From assembly GCA_021647145.1 (NCBI GenBank), contig JAKIVF010000073.1, positions 1 through 18,017 on the forward strand: 18,017 bases of DNA. Direction: 5' to 3'. The translations under genes were made by a program, and so were the position numbers. The notes under the pieces are model-generated. The model saw nothing but the letters and a program-made list of their open reading frames with translations, was not told the DNA's origin and made no database searches. Shown here one piece after another: positions 14,231 to 18,017 of the stretch; within the stretch, counting starts at the first letter, position 1, and each line of letters opens with the position of its first letter. Origin of the DNA: Methylococcaceae bacterium (lineage in GTDB: Bacteria; Pseudomonadota; Gammaproteobacteria; Methylococcales; Methylomonadaceae).

Positions 14231-16051
14231 TTAATCAACGGGAAATAAGTTGGAAGCCCCTGTTTCGGCTGTTGAAGCACCAAGCCTAAAACCGCCAAAC
14301 ATTTCACGGCCCATACCATAATGGTGGTTATTGGCTCGATTGGGGATTGGCTCACGCGCCTCAAATTCTTTTTCATCTACTAAAGCATTTACATCACCTG
14401 TTTGTAGATTTAAAGAAATAATATCACCCTCCAGAACTTTTGCTAGTGGACCGCCCATTTCACATTCCGGGCATAAATGGATAGCGGATGGGACTTTTCC
14501 TGATGCTCCTGACATACGTCCATCCGTAACCAAAGCGACTTTAAAACCTTTATCTTGTAATACGCCAAGTGGAGGTGTAAGTTTGTGTAACTCTGGCATA
14601 CCATTAGCTCTAGGCCCTTGAAAACGAATGACAGCAATAAAGTCTTTTTCCAACTCCCCTCTTTGAAAGGCAATTAGAAAATCTTCTTGATCATCAAAAA
14701 CAACAGCAGGTGCTTCAACAATTTGATGTTTTTTTGCTACGGCTGAGAGTTTGGATACTCCCCGTCCGAGATTCCCTCTCATTACATGTAAACCGCCTTC
14801 TTTAGAGAAGGGCATATTGACCGTACTTAAAACTTCAGGATCTAATGATGTTTCTGGACAAGCTTCCCATTTTAGCGAGCCATTATCAAGTTTAGGTTCT
14901 TGAGTATAACTATTCATTCCTTTGCTATCAGCTACGGTCAAAATATCTTCATGCAACAGACCATGTTTTAATAATTCAGCAATCAGAACACCCATACCTC
15001 CTGCCGCATGAAAATGGTTGACGTCAGCAGGACCATTTGGATAGATTTTTGTTAATTGAGGAATTGCTTTGGAAAGGTTGTCAAAATCATCCCAGTTTAA
15101 GGTGATGCCAGATGCACGAGCAATAGCAATTAAATGCATTGTATGGTTTGTTGATCCGCCGGTTGCTAGAAGTCCTATCACAGCATTGATAATGGCTTTT
15201 TCACTCACCATATGAGCGATTGGACGGTAGTCGTTACCTAGTGCAGTAAATTTAAGGACTTGCCTAGCCGCTTCTTGTGTTAACTCGTCACGTAGAGGGG
15301 TATAGGGGTTGACAAATGAACTGCCCGGTAAATGCAGTCCCATAATTTCCATCATCATCTGGTTGCTATTTGCCGTACCGTAAAAAGTACAAGTTCCAGC
15401 GGAATGATAAGAAGCGGATTCTGATTCTAATAGCTCTTTACGGCCTATTTTTCCTATCGCGTAAGCTTGGCGTGCTCGTGCTTTTTCTTTATTGGTAATA
15501 CCACTAGGCATTGGACCTGCGGGGATAAAAATACCAGGCAAATGACCGAAACTTAGGGCACCGATTAATAATCCGGGAACAATTTTGTCACAGACACCTA
15601 AGTATAAGGCACCATCAAACATGTTGTGACTCATGCCAATTGCAGTAGTCATAGCAATTAAATCACGGCTAAACAGAGACATTTCCATTCCGGGTTGGCC
15701 TTGTGTAATCCCATCACACATTGCAGGAACACCACCTGCAAACTGGGCTACCCCGCCAGCCTTTGCGATCGCTGCTTTAATTAAATCAGGCGCATCTTTA
15801 TAAGGTTGATGAGCCGATAACATATCATTATATGAAGAAATGATTGCAATATTAGCTTTTGTTTCACCAGTTAAATCGGCCTTTTCTGAAGTACTACAAG
15901 CAGCAAAACCATGGGCTAAGTTACCGCAAGCAAGTTTGGAACGGTTAGGACCTTCTTTGGCAAGACCATCAATGTAGTTTAGATAGGCTGACCGAGAATC
16001 AAGACTTCGATCAATCACGTCTTGAGTTACTTTTTCTATAACGGGATGCAT
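14231..16051 (-). CDS. edd: 6-phosphogluconate dehydratase
   Basis: 606 residues, matching E. coli Edd (603). It dehydrates 6-phosphogluconate to KDPG using a [4Fe-4S] cluster (IlvD/Edd family). The cysteines expected to hold the cluster are visible: C112 in PAMCDGITQG, C154 in LGVCDKIVPG and C221 in GTCTFYGTANSNQ. Other family blocks are SYNDMLSAHQPY (73-84), GGSTNHTMH, HAAGGMG and TDGRMSGASGKVPSAIH. The start is supported by GAGGAAAT seven bases upstream. It is downstream of zwf (213-base gap containing repeat copy C) and upstream of eda. No frame break or missing motif seen. Confidence 0.97.
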   Translation of the reverse strand: MHPVIEKVTQDVIDRSLDSRSAYLNYIDGLAKEGPNRSKLACGNLAHGFAACSTSEKADLTGETKANIAIISSYNDMLSAHQPYKDAPDLIKAAIAKAGGVAQFAGGVPAMCDGITQGQPGMEMSLFSRDLIAMTTAIGMSHNMFDGALYLGVCDKIVPGLLIGALSFGHLPGIFIPAGPMPSGITNKEKARARQAYAIGKIGRKELLESESASYHSAGTCTFYGTANSNQMMMEIMGLHLPGSSFVNPYTPLRDELTQEAARQVLKFTALGNDYRPIAHMVSEKAIINAVIGLLATGGSTNHTMHLIAIARASGITLNWDDFDNLSKAIPQLTKIYPNGPADVNHFHAAGGMGVLIAELLKHGLLHEDILTVADSKGMNSYTQEPKLDNGSLKWEACPETSLDPEVLSTVNMPFSKEGGLHVMRGNLGRGVSKLSAVAKKHQIVEAPAVVFDDQEDFLIAFQRGELEKDFIAVIRFQGPRANGMPELHKLTPPLGVLQDKGFKVALVTDGRMSGASGKVPSAIHLCPECEMGGPLAKVLEGDIISLNLQTGDVNALVDEKEFEAREPIPNRANNHHYGMGREMFGGFRLGASTAETGASNLFPVD

Positions 16052-16166
16052 AAAATTTCCTCTAAATTTTCTTGTACTTTTGTCAGGTGGATAATAAATA
16101 ACCTAAAACTTATTACGGTTTACCAGGTAACTCTCAATTTCTATTCGGCTAATATAATGTTGTAGA

Positions 16167-16257
16167 CTGGGCTGCCGTCTCTTTAGCAACCTATATAATA
16201 TAACCTAAAGTATCGGTGCTGGGTTAACGGAAGAGCAGTTAGCTCGATCTGCGAGCT
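16167..16257. repeat. Dispersed palindromic repeat, copy C (between zwf and edd)
   Basis: This copy resembles 13402-13481 in the same orientation: GGGCTGCC, GCAACCTA, CTAAAG, GGGTTAACG and GTTAGCTC follow in the same order. The core GGGTTAAC (16221-16228) pairs with GTTAGCTC (16238-16245) with two G-T pairs. An extra perfect hairpin follows: AGCTCG (16241-16246) against CGAGCT (16252-16257). It ends eight bases before the zwf stop codon. No T tract follows on the zwf strand, so it is not a classic terminator. The rest of the 213-base gap shows nothing else clear. Confidence 0.6.
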
Positions 16258-16264
16258 GATTTAT

Positions 16265-17734
16265 TTATTCTTCCCAAGCTCGCCCATCACGAGCTAAAAG
16301 AGCCACTGATGACACCGGCCCCCAGCTTCCAGCAGGATAGGGTTTTGGTGATTCATTTTGGTGCTCCCAGGCATTTCGGATAGAATCAATCCAGGTCCAT
16401 GCTTGTTCAATCTCTTCTCGGCTTAAAAATAAGGTGGGGTTGCCACGCATAGCTTCCAGAATAAGTCGTTCATAGCCACCAAATACTTTTTTATTTTTAA
16501 ATGTTTCAGAAAAACTTAGATCAAGCTTTGTTTTTTGTAATTTAATATTACCACCAATTCCAGGAACCTTGTTAAGCATCTGTATATCAATACCTTCTTT
16601 GGGTTGTAGATGAATAACTAATTTATTGGCAGGCAAATCAATAAAGCTGTCTTTAAAGATATTATGTGGTAATTGTTTAAAATTGATGACAATCTCAGTC
16701 CTTTTGTTGTGCATTCGTTTGCCAGTGCGCAAATAGAAAGGGACATCAGCCCAGCGCCAATTGTCAATATCAACGCGTAAGGCAACAAAACTTTCCGTGG
16801 TACTATCAGTAGTTGCGCCATCTTCTTCTAAATAACCAGGGACTTCATGGCCTTTTAAAAAACCAGATGAATATTGCCCTCTAACCGTTTTTTTAGCAAC
16901 ATTTTCAACTGTAATAGGACGAAGTGCTTCAAGAATTTTTATTTTTTCTCTGCGAATACTTTTTGCTTCCAGATTAACTGGAGGTTCCATTGCGATAAAT
17001 GTCAAAATTTGCAGTAAATGATTTTGTAGCATATCGCGAGTTTGACCGGTTTGGTCAAAATAATCCCAGCGACCTTCAATTCCTACTTCTTCAGCAACAG
17101 TGATTTGAATTGAATCAATTGTATTATGGTCCCAGTTGCTGGTAAAAATAGAATTAGCAAAACGTAGAGCCAAGAGATTAAGTACTGTTTCTTTGCCAAG
17201 ATAATGGTCTATCCGAAAAATTTGGTCTTCTTTAAAAACCTCTGCAAAGGCACTATTAATTTCTTGAGATGATTTAAGGTCATGGCCTAGTGGTTTTTCC
17301 ATGACAACTTTTGCATCGTCAGTCAAGATACCTGATTGGGCTAGTCCTTGACAAATATGTTTGAATAAAAAAGGGGCAACAGAAAAGTAATTGATTAAGA
17401 CTCTTTGTTTTGAATCAATCACAGTTTTCAGTTTTTTATATTGATCCATTTGGGTTAGATCAATTTGTAAATAACTGAGTCTTGAAGAAAATTTTTCCCA
17501 GACAGACTTATCAATATCTTCGTTTAAAAACTCTTTTAAGCTAGCTTGCGCAATTTTAACAAACCCTTTGTTTTCTTTTTTATGCAGATCTACACCAATG
17601 ATTTGTGTTTCATTTTCTAATAGCTCTGCTTTTTCAAGACGGTATAAAGAAATAAGCAGCTTGCGGGTTGATAAATCGCCTAACGCGCCATAAATCACAA
17701 GGTCACAGGGTTTAAAAATTTCGTATTTTTGCAT
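16265..17734 (-). CDS. zwf: Glucose-6-phosphate 1-dehydrogenase
   Basis: 489 residues, typical of bacterial Zwf (E. coli 491). It oxidises glucose 6-phosphate to 6-phosphogluconolactone with NAD(P)+. The Rossmann fingerprint is GALGDLSTRKL (16-26). EKPLGHD (146-152) and the substrate-binding RIDHYLGKE (174-182) follow, and the catalytic histidine is H239 in DMLQNHLLQ. The C-terminal domain includes YLRTGKRM and ends GSWGPVSSVALLARDG. The serine after GDL (LSTRK) does not itself decide NADP over NAD. It is first in the zwf-edd-eda order; pgl is not present in the window. No Shine-Dalgarno sequence is seen before the ATG. Confidence 0.97.
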   Translation of the reverse strand: MQKYEIFKPCDLVIYGALGDLSTRKLLISLYRLEKAELLENETQIIGVDLHKKENKGFVKIAQASLKEFLNEDIDKSVWEKFSSRLSYLQIDLTQMDQYKKLKTVIDSKQRVLINYFSVAPFLFKHICQGLAQSGILTDDAKVVMEKPLGHDLKSSQEINSAFAEVFKEDQIFRIDHYLGKETVLNLLALRFANSIFTSNWDHNTIDSIQITVAEEVGIEGRWDYFDQTGQTRDMLQNHLLQILTFIAMEPPVNLEAKSIRREKIKILEALRPITVENVAKKTVRGQYSSGFLKGHEVPGYLEEDGATTDSTTESFVALRVDIDNWRWADVPFYLRTGKRMHNKRTEIVINFKQLPHNIFKDSFIDLPANKLVIHLQPKEGIDIQMLNKVPGIGGNIKLQKTKLDLSFSETFKNKKVFGGYERLILEAMRGNPTLFLSREEIEQAWTWIDSIRNAWEHQNESPKPYPAGSWGPVSSVALLARDGRAWEE

Positions 17735-17793
17735 GTGTTATTGAAAATTTAAGGGTTTATTAAAGGTTGATAAAGATAATTAATAAGGGGGGT

Positions 17794-17799
17794 ATTATA
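17794..17799 (-). promoter_or_regulatory. Possible -10 element for zwf
   Basis: A perfect TATAAT on the minus strand lies 59 bases before the zwf start, followed by a C-rich stretch. The only -35 candidate, TTTACT, is 20 bases further upstream, which is long. It is the best promoter-like site in the gap 17735-17895, in which I see no gene. Confidence 0.35.
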
Positions 17800-17895
17800 C
17801 TTGGATTTTATTGAGAAACAGTAAAACAGGTTTGGAGTTTTTTTTTGATAGATTAGAAAGAGAAATTTAGTAATTCTTTGGTTTTGTATTCCCCC

Positions 17896-18017
17896 TGTGT
17901 CAGGATAGTTGTCGCCTCTAATTTTAACTTTTAGAGGCAAAAAAAATGAGTCAAAAATTTACCGAAGGATTTAAAATGCAAGCCATAGAAAAAGCACTAA
18001 GCCGTTCACCCGGAATG
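17896..18017 (+). mobile_element. Left end of an insertion sequence, cut by the window edge
   Basis: A change of character occurs near 17896: a G/C-containing terminus-like sequence TGTGTCAGGATAGTTGTC, then a hairpin (GCCTCTAA 17914-17921 with TTAGAGGC 17931-17938, nine-base loop), then an A-rich run and a transposase-like start. A hairpin just inside the end, before the transposase gene, is common in insertion sequences, where it can block expression from outside promoters. The far end, target duplication and family cannot be seen, so the boundary is approximate. Confidence 0.55.
17946..18017 (+). CDS. Transposase, probable IS3/IS911-type OrfA, first 24 codons
   Basis: The frame runs open from the ATG at 17946 to the window end. 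The 24 visible residues, starting MSQKFTEGFKMQAIEKAL, match the beginning of small helix-turn-helix OrfA proteins (pattern FTxEFKxQAVEKAL). These bind the element's ends and are followed by a DDE-domain OrfB. It starts eight bases after the hairpin described for the element. No strong ribosome binding site is seen; the upstream GAGGCAAAAAAA could serve. With so little sequence the family is tentative, and whether the gene is intact cannot be judged. Confidence 0.55.
   Translation, partial: MSQKFTEGFKMQAIEKALSRSPGM

Noticed and set aside
1153..16257. CRISPR array
   Set aside because: The repeated hairpins are scattered over 15 kb, not regularly spaced, and no cas gene is present.
17749..17940. 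Minus-strand frame of 63 residues upstream of zwf
   Set aside because: It spans the candidate promoter and the insertion sequence end, and has no family features.

Overview
The window looks like chromosome of an AT-rich gammaproteobacterium, most likely a methanotroph or methylotroph of the Methylococcales type. This is an inference from gene content, not from a marker gene. It rests on three things: an ATP-grasp acyl-CoA ligase pair that resembles malate-CoA ligase (mtkA-mtkB, serine cycle) more than succinyl-CoA synthetase; a complete zwf-edd-eda Entner-Doudoroff set, commonly used with the RuMP cycle; and a DUF6394-type membrane protein next to a two-RCK potassium channel.

Layout. 1-1140 (+): the end of mtkA, then mtkB, coupled by a one-base overlap and closed by a hairpin terminator near 1273-1309. 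1364-1888 (+): an unrecognised multi-pass membrane protein whose last codons form an intrinsic terminator. 1893-5744 (-): two tandem YcgR-like PilZ proteins, then xseA and an M23/LytM peptidase; the last three are tightly packed. 5745-6063: a gene-free leader holding a dispersed repeat. 6064-6680 (+): a DsrH/TusB-like gene overlapping a two-cysteine DsrC, without dsrE/dsrF beside them. 6686-7078 (-): hslR. 7313-9504 (+): the DUF6394-like protein and the potassium channel. 9583-10209 (-): an unrecognised lipoprotein. 10338-13382 (+): a signal-anchored protein, an acidic 11-residue-repeat protein, a short SSB and an ExaC-type aldehyde dehydrogenase. 13490-17734 (-): zwf, edd, eda in transcription order. 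From about 17896: the left end of an insertion sequence with the first 24 codons of a transposase.

The metabolic genes at the two ends fit one-carbon metabolism. Zwf makes 6-phosphogluconolactone from glucose 6-phosphate, Edd and Eda split 6-phosphogluconate to pyruvate and glyceraldehyde 3-phosphate, and MtkAB would feed malate toward acetyl-CoA and glyoxylate. The genes between are housekeeping or poorly described.

The most distinctive non-coding feature is a family of dispersed palindromic repeats (about 80-155 bp, core GTTGGGYTAAC...GTTAGCCCAAC). It has four diverged copies in intergenic gaps, plus an unrelated REP-like palindrome between edd and eda. I saw no tRNA, rRNA or CRISPR array. 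No clearly new defence or biosynthetic system is visible. The best candidates for a second look are the DUF6394/K+ channel pair, the orphan dsrH-dsrC pair, the 11-residue-repeat protein and the repeat family.
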